This document shows positions 1 through 8,324 of a stretch of DNA of 64,000 nucleotides, one piece after another (the first letter of the stretch is position 1; each line of letters begins with the position of its first letter). The translations under genes and the position numbers were made by a program. The DNA is from Actinomycetota bacterium (GTDB taxonomy: Bacteria > Actinomycetota > Actinomycetes > Mycobacteriales > Mycobacteriaceae). The stretch is taken from assembly GCA_018268465.1 (NCBI GenBank), contig JAFDWN010000030.1, forward strand, positions 148,626-212,625, given 5' to 3'. Under the pieces are notes generated by a model, which was not told the DNA's origin, searched no databases, and saw nothing but the letters and a program-made list of their open reading frames with translations.

Positions 1-2
1 AC

Positions 3-1181
3 GACTACCTGGGTCACACCGCGGGCGATTGGTTCATCCGGATCCTCGCCGAACGGCTGCAGCAGGGTCAGGACGGCCCCAACCTGATCGCCCGGCTCGG
101 CGGCGACGAGTTCGTGGTCGTGCCGCCGGCGCCGCTGTCCACGGCCGCCACCGAGGAAATGGCGCTGAAACTGCAGTCGGTGTTGCGGGAGCGGGTGTCC
201 ATCGACGGCGAGATGCTGACCCGGACTGTCAGTATCGGCGTTGCGCAGGGGATGCCGGGTACCGACACCACCTCGGATCTCCTCAGCCGGGCCGACCAGG
301 CGGTCCTGGCGGCGAAGGCGTCCGGCGGGAACCAGGTGGCGGTGTTCTCCGACGAGATGTCGTTGGAAAGCGAGTTCCGCAACGACATCGAACTGCACCT
401 GCAAAGCGTGATCGAGAACGGCGCGCTCATCCTGCACTACCTGCCCGAGATCGACATGCGTACCGGTGAGGTCCTGGCCTGCGAAGCGCTGGTGCGCTGG
501 CAGCATCCCACCCGGGGCCTGCTGTCACCCGATTCGTTCATCGGTGTCGCCGAATCCATCAACCTGGCCGGCGAACTCGGCCGCTGGGTGATGCGCACCG
601 CGTGTGGAGAGTTCGCCCGGTGGCGCGCCAGCGGGGTCGGCCGTGACACGGTGCTGCGCATCAACGTGTCGCCGGTGCAGCTGGTGACCGACGGATTCGT
701 CGAATCGGTCGCCGACATCATCGACGAGTTCGGTCTCGACGGCGGGTCGGTGTGCCTGGAGATCACCGAGAGCGTCGTCGTCCAGGACATCGAGACCACC
801 CGGATCACCCTGGCCGGGCTGCATGACGCGGGTGTCCAGGTCGCGATCGACGATTTCGGCACCGGCTACAGCGTGCTGTCGCTGCTGAAGTCGCTACCGG
901 TGGACACCCTCAAGATCGACCGTGGGTTCGTGCGTGACCTCGGTTCGAGTCCGGGCGATCTCGCCATCGTGCGCGCGATCATCGCGCTGGCCGAGGCTTT
1001 CGGTCTGGGGCTGGTCGCCGAGGGCGTGGAAACCGAGGAGGCCGCCGTCACCTTGCTGCGTCACGGATGCCATCGGGCGCAGGGCTTCCTGCTGTCGCGG
1101 CCGATTCCGGGACCGGATATGGAGGCCCTACTGACCAAGGGGCGGATTCCCGTGCACTTTTCCCCCGCGCCGAGTCTGTGA
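3..1181 (+). CDS. GGDEF-EAL cyclic-di-GMP turnover protein (5' truncated by window edge)
   Basis: The reading frame is open from base 3, so the N-terminus lies outside the window; 392 residues are visible. The frame first shows the end of a GGDEF domain with an intact GGDEF signature (bases 99-113). An EAL phosphodiesterase domain follows, beginning near residue 161 (CEALVRW). The EAL domain keeps the residues expected of an active enzyme: the Asn of INVSPVQL, the Glu of LEITES, the DDFGTG loop near residue 282, VAEGVE and the AQGFLLSRP loop. The family makes (GGDEF) or hydrolyses (EAL) c-di-GMP, and both halves look catalytically competent here. Sensory domains that set the balance would be in the missing part. 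Its last 54 bases overlap the convergent FAD protein gene. Confidence 0.93.
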   Translation, partial: DYLGHTAGDWFIRILAERLQQGQDGPNLIARLGGDEFVVVPPAPLSTAATEEMALKLQSVLRERVSIDGEMLTRTVSIGVAQGMPGTDTTSDLLSRADQAVLAAKASGGNQVAVFSDEMSLESEFRNDIELHLQSVIENGALILHYLPEIDMRTGEVLACEALVRWQHPTRGLLSPDSFIGVAESINLAGELGRWVMRTACGEFARWRASGVGRDTVLRINVSPVQLVTDGFVESVADIIDEFGLDGGSVCLEITESVVVQDIETTRITLAGLHDAGVQVAIDDFGTGYSVLSLLKSLPVDTLKIDRGFVRDLGSSPGDLAIVRAIIALAEAFGLGLVAEGVETEEAAVTLLRHGCHRAQGFLLSRPIPGPDMEALLTKGRIPVHFSPAPSL

Positions 1182-2060
1182 GCGTGCGGGCCGGTTCTCC
1201 TGCACAGGGTCGCGCCACGGGTGGTTGGGCGCGAAGACGCCCGTCGCGGGCAGGGCTGCGGCCGGTTCGCGCCGGAGCAGTTCGACCCTGCCGAATCGGC
1301 TGGCGCTCTGGCTGACCAGACAGACATCGACGCCGTCGAGGTCGGGGATGGTGGACATGGGCCGGCTGGCCGGCACGTCGACGGGCACCCCGCCGGCAGC
1401 CACGGTGATCCCGCGGCGCGCTTGCACCGCCAGCGGACCGCCGGGCGTTGCGAACACCGCACCGACCACGTCGCCCTCTTCGAAGACGATGCGCTGCAAC
1501 GGGGTGTCATCGGACACCGTGACGCCCTGCCCGCGAACCCGGGTGCCGAGCCAATCGCACAGCGCCGCCGGCACGTCCGAACCGCTTCCCGGTGCGAACG
1601 CACCGACCACGGTCACCTCGAGCGCCTCCCCGCTACGGGTCCGCATGGTGGTGGTGTCGGGGCCCGCGACGCGGCTGTCGAGGTACCCGAACGGCGAGAC
1701 CAGGCACCGGGTGGCCCAGTCCCGCAGCCGCGCACCGAAGAAGGGTTCGATGGAGCGCTTTCTGTTGGCCGGTGGCTGATCGTGCACCACCCGGAAGCAC
1801 ACGTCGCCGTCACGCGCGCCCGGACGCAGCGGGCCCACGTCGCACGACAGGGCCATGAAGTAATCGTTGGTCTCCGGATCGGGGATCTCGGCGTCCAGCC
1901 AGGCGTGCGTGCGGGGATACGCCTGACGACCGATATCCGGGTGCTGGACTCCCGGGGTGGCCATGAAGACGTCCAGACCCTGGTCCGCTGCCGCGACGGC
2001 ACTCGCCAATGCGCCCGCGCCCGCTCCGACGCAGATGATGTCGACTTCGACGTCCCACAT
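1128..2060 (-). CDS. FAD-dependent oxidoreductase / flavoprotein, fumarate-reductase-like N-terminus
   Basis: A 310-residue protein that opens with a Rossmann dinucleotide fold (VDIICVGAGAGALASAVAAA, residues 7-26), the glycine-rich motif seen in FAD proteins of the fumarate reductase/3-ketosteroid dehydrogenase superfamily. It is short for that superfamily (usually 450-560 residues) and no catalytic motif of a specific enzyme is visible, so the substrate is unknown. It ends inside the 3' end of the convergent GGDEF-EAL gene. The start at 2060 is the first ATG before the Rossmann fold. The region upstream, shared with the divergent TetR gene, carries a long inverted repeat. Confidence 0.75.
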   Translation of the reverse strand: MWDVEVDIICVGAGAGALASAVAAADQGLDVFMATPGVQHPDIGRQAYPRTHAWLDAEIPDPETNDYFMALSCDVGPLRPGARDGDVCFRVVHDQPPANRKRSIEPFFGARLRDWATRCLVSPFGYLDSRVAGPDTTTMRTRSGEALEVTVVGAFAPGSGSDVPAALCDWLGTRVRGQGVTVSDDTPLQRIVFEEGDVVGAVFATPGGPLAVQARRGITVAAGGVPVDVPASRPMSTIPDLDGVDVCLVSQSASRFGRVELLRREPAAALPATGVFAPNHPWRDPVQENRPARSQTRRGGKVHGNPPLGQ

Positions 2061-2527
2061 TGTCGTTAACTATCTCGATATTGCCCATGGCGACCAGGCG
2101 CCAACTTCATGCCGACCAACACCACACACCCCCTAGCGAAACCGGGTTGCCATAGCCTGTGCAGGGATTCGAGGGGGTTTGCCAGCGCAGGCTATGGCAA
2201 CGGCATGACGATACCACTGGTCGATGGTTTCCGAGCGTGCGCCAGAGCCGGACGCGCGATTGCCGCCGCATCCGTCGCCCCCCGCGGCACGGCCCGGCCG
2301 CCACGAACCGAGAGTCATCACAAATCGCACCCTACATACCTTTCGAATGATTTGCAGCAACTTCAATGACTTCGGGTATTTCGTGTCGGATCCGGGCCGG
2401 CAGCAACGTTCCACCCCACTGCGCCTGCGGCCGGACGCGCCGGATGCGAGAATCGCGTCGTTGATTCCGGCGCGGCGGTAGCGTCTCACCGATTCGCACA
2501 GCCGTTGTACAGATCCGAGGTTCACTG
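2061..2527. other. Divergent intergenic region without a supported gene
   Basis: Between the FAD protein (minus) and the TetR gene (plus) no reading frame here has recognisable protein features. The stretch holds a 17-bp inverted repeat (2146-2201) and a locally A/T-richer tract around 2330-2395 that could contain promoter elements; no clear -35/-10 pair stands out. Confidence 0.5.
2146..2201. repeat. 17-bp inverted repeat with 22-nt spacer
   Basis: The left arm at 2146-2162 (GTTGCCATAGCCTGTGC) and the right arm at 2185-2201 pair over all 17 positions, with one G-U wobble in RNA. No T-tract follows on either strand, so it does not look like an intrinsic terminator. It sits in a divergent promoter region and could be a regulator site or an RNA hairpin. 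Confidence 0.7.
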
Positions 2528-3202
2528 GTGACCGAACAGCTCGACCGGCGAGCGGACACCACGCGGCTGCAGATCCTGCGCGCCGCCTCACACCAGTTCG
2601 CGCGCAAGCCCTACAGCCTGGTGAGCCTGGATGACATCCTCGCCGACGCCGAGGTGACCAAGGGTGCGATGTACTTCCATTTCCGCTCGAAGCACGCGCT
2701 GGCCTCCGAGATCATCGAACGCGGGGCCCAGCGGGGCCGCGCCACGGTCGATGAGGTGCTCTCCCGCGGCCTGTCCGGGATGGAGACACTGATCGACGCG
2801 ATGTACCTGGTGGCGATCGAGGACCTCGACGACGAGACGGCCCGCGCGGGTTTCAACCTGCTCGAATCGATCGGGCGCTCCGAGGGACTGCAGGCCCGCG
2901 TCGCAGCATCCTGGATCGACGGTTTCACCGTGATCACCCGGCGGGCCATCCGCGAGAACGACGTCATCGAGGGGCGCGAACCCGCGGATATCGCCAGATT
3001 GCTGGTTTCGATGTATCTGGGCATCCGGCAGACGAGCGATCTGGACGATCCGGCCCGCTTCCTCGGTGATCTCGAGATGGCGTGGACGATGGCACTACCC
3101 GGATTCGCCAATCCGGAACGGCTCAGCTACCTGACCCAATTCATCGGTCGGCGCACCGCGTTGGCCATCCGGAAGACCACCGGTCCGGCCGACGGCCGTT
3201 GA
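2528..3202 (+). CDS. TetR/AcrR family transcriptional regulator
   Basis: A 224-residue protein with a GTG start. The N-terminal TetR helix-turn-helix is clear: residues about 17-60 include the recognition-helix region EVTKGAMYFHFRSKHAL, typical of TetR proteins related to the gamma-butyrolactone receptor branch. The C-terminal two thirds is the usual variable ligand-binding and dimerisation region. A second TetR gene of similar size and similar HTH (EMTKGALYYHFDSKAAL) follows directly downstream on the same strand, suggesting an ancestral tandem duplication. Target genes are not evident; the divergent FAD protein is the obvious candidate. Confidence 0.9.
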   Translation: MTEQLDRRADTTRLQILRAASHQFARKPYSLVSLDDILADAEVTKGAMYFHFRSKHALASEIIERGAQRGRATVDEVLSRGLSGMETLIDAMYLVAIEDLDDETARAGFNLLESIGRSEGLQARVAASWIDGFTVITRRAIRENDVIEGREPADIARLLVSMYLGIRQTSDLDDPARFLGDLEMAWTMALPGFANPERLSYLTQFIGRRTALAIRKTTGPADGR

Positions 3203-3266
3203 TCTATCATCGTGTTTCGGGCTCGTCGATCCGCCCGGCATGACGGAACACCGGAGGAGCGCGGAC

Positions 3267-3920
3267 ATGGTGCGCCAGGCCCGATCCGAGCTCACTCGCC
3301 GCAAGATCATCGCTTCCGCCGTCGATCTCTTCAGTGAAATTGGTTATCCCGCTGCGGGATTGGGCGATGTCATCGATCGGGCCGAGATGACCAAAGGGGC
3401 CCTGTACTACCACTTCGACTCCAAAGCGGCGCTGGCGACGGCAATCATCGTCGAGGGCGGCACCGACGTGCTCGACACGTTCCGAACGATCAGCGAATCT
3501 TCTTCCCCGGCACTGGAAAACATCATCCACGGCGCATTCGTCGTCGCCGATTTCCTCGCTGCAGATAAGCGGGCACGCGTGAGCGTGCAGCTCCTCCGGG
3601 CGTTCGGGGGGTTCAACGAGGCAGCGGGCAGCATCTACGCCGCCTGGATCGACGAGTTGGCCGTGACGGCTGCCCGCGCGCGAGCCGAAGGCGACATCCG
3701 TCCCGACCTCGACCCGGCATGCGTCGCCGAGGTGATCCTGGGCGTGCTGCTGGGGGCGGAGTTGCTCTCGCACGCCAGGTCGGCCGATCTGCGCGAAGGG
3801 ATGACCCGCGCGTGGGAAACCCTCCTGCCGGCCATCGCCAGCGACGATTCGCTGGACTACTTCCGCGAGTTCCTGTCGCGCGAGGCGCTGCGCCGATCCC
3901 CCGCGCTGCGCAGCGAGTGA
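3267..3920 (+). CDS. TetR/AcrR family transcriptional regulator (tandem copy)
   Basis: A 217-residue TetR repressor-type protein. The DNA-binding region ends with EMTKGALYYHFDSKAAL; the remainder is an alpha-helical ligand domain. I place the start at the ATG at 3267 because a strong Shine-Dalgarno (GGAGGA, 3253-3258) lies 8 nt before it. An in-frame ATG at 3240 would add nine residues but has no such site. It resembles the preceding TetR gene closely in its HTH, and 64 bp separate the two. The convergent PAS gene begins just after its stop. Confidence 0.9.
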   Translation: MVRQARSELTRRKIIASAVDLFSEIGYPAAGLGDVIDRAEMTKGALYYHFDSKAALATAIIVEGGTDVLDTFRTISESSSPALENIIHGAFVVADFLAADKRARVSVQLLRAFGGFNEAAGSIYAAWIDELAVTAARARAEGDIRPDLDPACVAEVILGVLLGAELLSHARSADLREGMTRAWETLLPAIASDDSLDYFREFLSREALRRSPALRSE

Positions 3921-3931
3921 CAGTTACGCGG

Positions 3932-4294
3932 TCAGACCTCGTCCACCCACAACTGTTCGGTCAGGTCGTGAAATGCCGCCAGCGCGACCGGGTCGTCGCC
4001 GCGCAGTAACGCCGACTTGCTCATCTTGGCCCGCACGATGGACGAATCCTCGTGCACCAGCTCGACCACAACATCGGCGTTGGCACGCACCACAGACACC
4101 GCCGATTCGTCGGCGGGCAGCGCGTGGAATATCTGCGCGAACTTGAGCGACTGCACCACTTCGGCGGAGTAGCCGAGCATGTCCGCGAAGGCGGCGTTGG
4201 CGAACAGAATCGCGCCGTCCTTACCGATGGCCAGAACCGGCACGGGCAATCTCTCGAGCACGACCAGCGCAGGCAGTTGCTCGAGCAAGGCCAT
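3932..4294 (-). CDS. Small PAS-domain protein
   Basis: A 120-residue protein made almost entirely of one PAS domain: the core is VPVLAIGKDGAILFANAAFA followed by DMLGY, the classic PAS entry (I..A.. G.I...N.A...). PAS domains sense small ligands, redox state or mediate protein contact; here there is no attached kinase, cyclase or HTH, so any output must go through a partner. I prefer the ATG at 4294. An upstream in-frame start at 4399 would give 155 residues but adds low-complexity sequence that overlaps the divergent transporter's promoter region. Confidence 0.72.
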   Translation of the reverse strand: MALLEQLPALVVLERLPVPVLAIGKDGAILFANAAFADMLGYSAEVVQSLKFAQIFHALPADESAVSVVRANADVVVELVHEDSSIVRAKMSKSALLRGDDPVALAAFHDLTEQLWVDEV

Positions 4295-4440
4295 CGGTGT
4301 GAGGCCGTCCTGAGGGTTCTGGCGCCGCTCCACGCCAGCGATTATCCCCCCTGCGCCGGTGTCGTGGACGACAGTCAGTGCAGCCGGGACGCACGCCACG
4401 TCACTGCGGCTGTGAGGAGCTGTCAGCCAGGGCGCCTAGT

Positions 4441-5382
4441 GTGACCTGCGTGAGTTCACGCGGCTGGGTTCTGTTCGCCGCGATGGGCGTCATCTGGGGC
4501 ATCCCCTACCTGATGATCAAGGTCGCGGTCGAGGGTGTGTCGGTGCCCGTGCTGGTGCTTGCCAGGACCGCGATCGGCGTGCTGGTCCTGCTTCCGCTGG
4601 CGTTGTCACGGCAGGCGTGGATACCGGTGCTGCGGCATTGGAAACCGGTGCTGGTGTTCGCGTTCTTCGAGGTCATCGCCGCCTGGGTGCTGCTGTCGGA
4701 CGCCGAACGCTTCCTGACGAGCTCGTTGACGGGACTTCTCATCGCGGCGTCTCCGATCATCGCCACCGTGCTCGACCGCGTCACCGGCGGTGAACGGCGG
4801 CTGGGCCTCGCCCGCGGCGCCGGACTGGGCGTCGGGCTCGCCGGCGTGGCGGTACTGGCGGGGCCCGAACTGACCGGCGGCAGCGCCTGGCCGGTGACCG
4901 AGGTGCTGCTGGTGGCAACGTGTTACGCCATCGCCCCGCTGGTCGCCGCGCGTTACCTCGCCGACGTGCCAGCATTGCCGCTGACGACGGCCTGCCTCGG
5001 TGTGGCGGCACTGATATACGCCATTCCGGCGGCGCTCACCTGGCCGGACGCGCTGCCGTCGGCGCGTGTGCTCGCGGCGCTGGCCGGGCTCGCGGTGGTG
5101 TGCACGGCGATCGCCTTCATCGTGTTCTTCGCCTTGATCCGGGAGGTCGGCGCCACCCGGGCGCTGGTCTTCACCTACGTCAACCCGGCGGTCGCGCTGG
5201 CCGCTGGCGTGCTCGTGCTGGGTGAACCGCTCACCCCGTGGAACATCGCGGGGCTGATCCTCATCCTCGCCGGGTCGGTGCTGGCCACCCGGCGCACGAT
5301 CGAGCACGCGCCGCCAACACCGACCGGGGACGCGGACGCCGGCCGGCCGATCGGCGGACCCGCATCGGAACGCCCTCGATGA
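4441..5382 (+). CDS. EamA/DMT-superfamily permease
   Basis: A drug/metabolite transporter of about 313 residues with ten predicted hydrophobic segments in two five-helix repeats, the EamA layout. The second repeat contains FFALIREVGATRALVFTYVN and ends with VLGEPLTPWNIAGLILILAG, characteristic of EamA domains. Such proteins export small metabolites such as amino acids or nucleobases across the inner membrane; the substrate cannot be read from sequence. The start is taken at GTG 4441, directly before the first helix; GTG 4450 is an alternative. The hydrophilic tail after residue 290 is not conserved in the family. Confidence 0.88.
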   Translation: MTCVSSRGWVLFAAMGVIWGIPYLMIKVAVEGVSVPVLVLARTAIGVLVLLPLALSRQAWIPVLRHWKPVLVFAFFEVIAAWVLLSDAERFLTSSLTGLLIAASPIIATVLDRVTGGERRLGLARGAGLGVGLAGVAVLAGPELTGGSAWPVTEVLLVATCYAIAPLVAARYLADVPALPLTTACLGVAALIYAIPAALTWPDALPSARVLAALAGLAVVCTAIAFIVFFALIREVGATRALVFTYVNPAVALAAGVLVLGEPLTPWNIAGLILILAGSVLATRRTIEHAPPTPTGDADAGRPIGGPASERPR

Positions 5383-5568
5383 TGACGAGCAGCTCCTGGT
5401 AGGTCAGCGCCATGACTCAGTGGGCGGTGCGTCGGCCAGGACCGCACTGCGTTCCTTCACGCCCGTGCATCTGCCGGTTGGTGGGGGATCCTCGACGCCA
5501 CGGGTCACCACCTACGCTGGGCACAGCGCCGCCCCGCACCGGCGAATCCTGACCCCCGGAGACGGTCC

Positions 5569-6930
5569 ATGACGAACCTCGACGCGCTGCGCCGGCGGGT
5601 GCCGCCCGGTGTCGTGCTCACCGACGCCGACCGAATCGAGCCATACCGGCGCGATATGACCGACCTCGTCGTCGCGGGAATGCCGATCGCAGTGCTGCGG
5701 CCGGCGAGCACCGCGGAGGTGTCGGCGATCTTGACCTGGGCCAACGAAACTCGCACGCCGGTGGTGGCGCGCGGCGCGGGCACCGGGCTGTCCGGCGGCG
5801 CCGCGGCGCTCGACGGATGTGTCGTCGTGTGCCTGGAGCGCATGCGCGCGATCCGCGCGATCGACCCCGCCAACCAGACCGTCGTCGTCGAGGCCGGTGT
5901 GATCAACGCCGACGTGAGCAAGGCCGCGGCGGGGTCGGGCCTGTTCTACCCGCCGGATCCGGGAAGCTACGAAATGTCCACCATCGGGGGCAATCTCGCG
6001 ACCAATGCCGGCGGGATGCGATGCGTCAAATACGGCGTCACCCGCCACAGTGTGCTCGGCCTGGAAGTCGTTCTCGCCGATGGCCGGATCTTGCACACCG
6101 GCGGTGCGACCATCAAAGACGTCGCGGGCCTGGATCTGACCCAGTTGTTCGTCGGGTCGGAGGGCACGCTGGGCGTCATGACCGCCGCGACACTGCGGCT
6201 GCGTCCCCTGCCGACGGAGACAGCGACGTTCGCGGCGACATTCGCGTCGCTGGAGCAGGCCGGCCGCGCGCTGGAGGCGATCCACGCCGACGGCGTCACC
6301 CCCAGCATGCTCGAGATCATGGACAACGCCACGATCAACGCCGTCGAGGACTATCAGCGGATGGACCTCGACAGGTCCACGGCGCTGCTGCTGGTCGGCC
6401 AGGCCGACGGCCCCGGCGCCCACGGTCAGGTGGACCGGATGCTGGCGTCTTGCACGGCGGCAGGGGCGGAGCTCACGGTGGCCGCCGACGACCCCGCGGA
6501 GGCCGACCTGCTGCTGCGGGCGCGCCGGGCCGCCGGTTGGGCGTTGACGCAGCAGGGTCCGACCGTCGTCGAGGACGTCGCGGTGCCCCGTAGCGCGCTG
6601 GGTGACCTGCTCACCGCGATCCCGCGGATCGGGGCCGAGTTCGGCGTACGCATAGCCACGGTGGGTCATGCCGGGGACGGCAACGTGCACCCGATCCTGT
6701 TGCTACCCGATCTCACCGATGGCAGCCGCACGGTGGCCATGCGGGCCGCCGACCGGATCTGCACGACGGCGATCGCGCTGGGCGGCACCATCACCGGTGA
6801 GCACGGCGTCGGCGAGTTGAAACGCCAGTGGCTGTCCGGCCAGCTCGATGCCACCGCCCTGGACGTGCAGGCGTCGATCCGACGTGCACTCGATCCGAAC
6901 GGCATTCTCAACCCGGGTCGCGGCTACTGA
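5569..6930 (+). CDS. FAD-binding oxidase, GlcD / D-2-hydroxy-acid dehydrogenase type
   Basis: A 453-residue protein with the FAD_binding_4 (PCMH) fold: RPASTAEVSAILTWANE, then VVARGAGTGLSGGAA (pyrophosphate loop) and PPDPGSYEMSTIGGNLATNA, a GlcD hallmark. The C-terminal FAD-oxidase domain keeps GHAGDGNVHP and TGEHGVGELK, which in GlcD and D-lactate dehydrogenase form the substrate/metal site. Length and motifs fit glycolate oxidase subunit D or a D-lactate dehydrogenase acting alone; no GlcE or GlcF genes are adjacent. It probably oxidises a D-2-hydroxy acid. The start is supported by a purine-rich stretch before ATG 5569. Confidence 0.92.
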   Translation: MTNLDALRRRVPPGVVLTDADRIEPYRRDMTDLVVAGMPIAVLRPASTAEVSAILTWANETRTPVVARGAGTGLSGGAAALDGCVVVCLERMRAIRAIDPANQTVVVEAGVINADVSKAAAGSGLFYPPDPGSYEMSTIGGNLATNAGGMRCVKYGVTRHSVLGLEVVLADGRILHTGGATIKDVAGLDLTQLFVGSEGTLGVMTAATLRLRPLPTETATFAATFASLEQAGRALEAIHADGVTPSMLEIMDNATINAVEDYQRMDLDRSTALLLVGQADGPGAHGQVDRMLASCTAAGAELTVAADDPAEADLLLRARRAAGWALTQQGPTVVEDVAVPRSALGDLLTAIPRIGAEFGVRIATVGHAGDGNVHPILLLPDLTDGSRTVAMRAADRICTTAIALGGTITGEHGVGELKRQWLSGQLDATALDVQASIRRALDPNGILNPGRGY

Positions 6931-6946
6931 CGGCGAGATCCGCCGA

Positions 6947-7357
6947 TCACTGAAGGTGGCGCGCCCGGCGCGGGGGCAGCCGTTGGGGTCCGCGCACCGT
7001 CAGCGGCAAGGAGATGGCCGAATCCCCGGAGCTGATGCCGAAGGTGTAGCGGCCGTCGAACGGCAGCACCTCGTCGAGGCGGAAGTAGGCGAACCCGGCT
7101 TCGGCGTCGATGACGGAGTCGGGAACCCGGAACACCAGGTCGGCGGGTTCGGCGTCACCGGCATCGGAGGGAACTCCGATGGCGACCCGGACGGCCGGGT
7201 CGGCGGTGCCGTGGTCGGGCGCGGTCAGCACCACCAGGGTGACGTTCAACCGTCGTCCCGCCCCGAGGGTGTACGTCGCCAGCACGCCTCCCCAGACATG
7301 CAGCTTGTCGTCCACCGCCACCGCCGCCTCGGCGAGGAACGCACCCGTGATCCTCAT
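6947..7357 (-). CDS. Conserved hypothetical protein (DUF6941-like)
   Basis: 136 residues from the ATG at 7357, the start that places ITGAFLAEAAVAVDDKLHVW at the N-terminus. The pattern LAEAA...DDKLHVWGG resembles the small actinobacterial DUF6941 family, of unknown function. The rest is beta-rich with FRVPDSVIDAE and a proline/arginine-rich tail. It lies 47 nt downstream of the PTH2-like gene on the same strand, so the two may be cotranscribed. No catalytic motif is visible. Confidence 0.7.
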   Translation of the reverse strand: MRITGAFLAEAAVAVDDKLHVWGGVLATYTLGAGRRLNVTLVVLTAPDHGTADPAVRVAIGVPSDAGDAEPADLVFRVPDSVIDAEAGFAYFRLDEVLPFDGRYTFGISSGDSAISLPLTVRGPQRLPPRRARHLQ

Positions 7358-7404
7358 CGCGGACGCGGTCCCGCGGCGGGGCGACCGTTGCCGTGGCGGG
7401 CCAC

Positions 7405-7650
7405 CTACTTCCACTCCCAGCTCGCACCGGCGGTCAGGGTGCCGGGCTCCAATTCGGTGCGGCCGGCGTCGCGCACGTGCACCTGCTGCGCCAGGATCTC
7501 GTCGGGCTTACCGCCCAGGACGATGACCGGGTGGTCGTGGTCGATTCCGTACAACTTCAGGGCCGCGTGCACCGCGTGCGCCGCCGCCTTGCCGCGCGAC
7601 ATCGTGATGTTGGTGTTGACGCGCACGACGAGGCGCTTCTCGGGCTCCAT
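7405..7650 (-). CDS. Minimal PTH2-like (peptidyl-tRNA hydrolase II family) protein
   Basis: An 81-residue protein that matches the PTH2 fold at both ends: LVVRVNTNITMSRGKAAAHA at the N-terminus (PTH2: R.DL.MG.GK.AAQ..HA) and VHVRDAGRTELEPGTLTAG at the C-terminus (PTH2: V.DAGRT...PGT). The central helix and strand present in the usual 115-120-residue enzymes are mostly gone. The family releases tRNA from peptidyl-tRNA in archaea and eukaryotes; bacterial members of this type are poorly characterised. The helix Lys is kept; the catalytic role is uncertain given the deletion. It begins a short minus-strand unit with the DUF6941-like gene. Confidence 0.75.
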   Translation of the reverse strand: MEPEKRLVVRVNTNITMSRGKAAAHAVHAALKLYGIDHDHPVIVLGGKPDEILAQQVHVRDAGRTELEPGTLTAGASWEWK

Positions 7651-7725
7651 GCAGACACCGTAGCCACGGCGGCCGCGCCGCGGGAAGCGGTCGACGACCT
7701 CGCGGCATCAGCGCGGTAGGCCCGA

Positions 7726-8034
7726 TCAGCCGGGTTCCGCCGATGTCGGCGTGGTGGTGATCTCCGGGGTGGCGACCGGCACGCTGGGCTCGGGTGGGGC
7801 GGCGCAGGTGGTTGAGGTCGCCGCGGCTTCGGCAGGAGCGACCGAGGTGTCGGTCAACGCGCACTCTGTCGATGTTTGCCCGGTAGTCGCCTCTGGAACG
7901 GTCGGTGACGGCACCGGTTCGGTTTCCGGTTGGGCCAGGCCAACGCCGCTGGACGCCACGCCGAGGCCGCCCATGGCGATCAATGCGCCAGCACCGATGC
8001 TCGCGGACACCAGTTTGAATTTCTGTGTTCTCAC
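7726..8034 (-). CDS. Small secreted Pro/Thr-rich protein
   Basis: A 102-residue protein with a GTG start and a Shine-Dalgarno GGGAG just upstream. It begins with a Sec signal peptide (KFKLVSASIGAGALIAMGG, cleavage probably near GLA-QP around residue 35). The mature part is a low-complexity Pro/Thr/Glu-rich chain with two cysteines (ECALT, TTCAAP) that may form a disulphide. It probably sits in the cell envelope or medium. No family is recognised; composition is similar to other short mycobacterial exported proteins. Confidence 0.7.
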   Translation of the reverse strand: MRTQKFKLVSASIGAGALIAMGGLGVASSGVGLAQPETEPVPSPTVPEATTGQTSTECALTDTSVAPAEAAATSTTCAAPPEPSVPVATPEITTTPTSAEPG

Positions 8035-8324
8035 GTCTCAACTCCCATTCCCCTTGGGTGAGTCACGCAGTAGCGCGGACCCCACGCCCGTCGGTTTGCC
8101 GACTGCGAGGTGGCTCCGCCCTTCGGGTAGCCGAGGCGGACCGAGGTCAAACACGGGACCGGTTCCGCGACACCGCCGACGGTGGGGCCATGTACGTCAG
8201 GAGCGGCATGCAGATAATCGACAGCGCATGCCCAGGCAGAGATGATTGACACCTGCGCCAATTTGCTGCGAAGCTGCCTGGACCGTGCGCCAGACGTGCT
8301 GCGGACGTTGAGCGGAAGTGCGTG

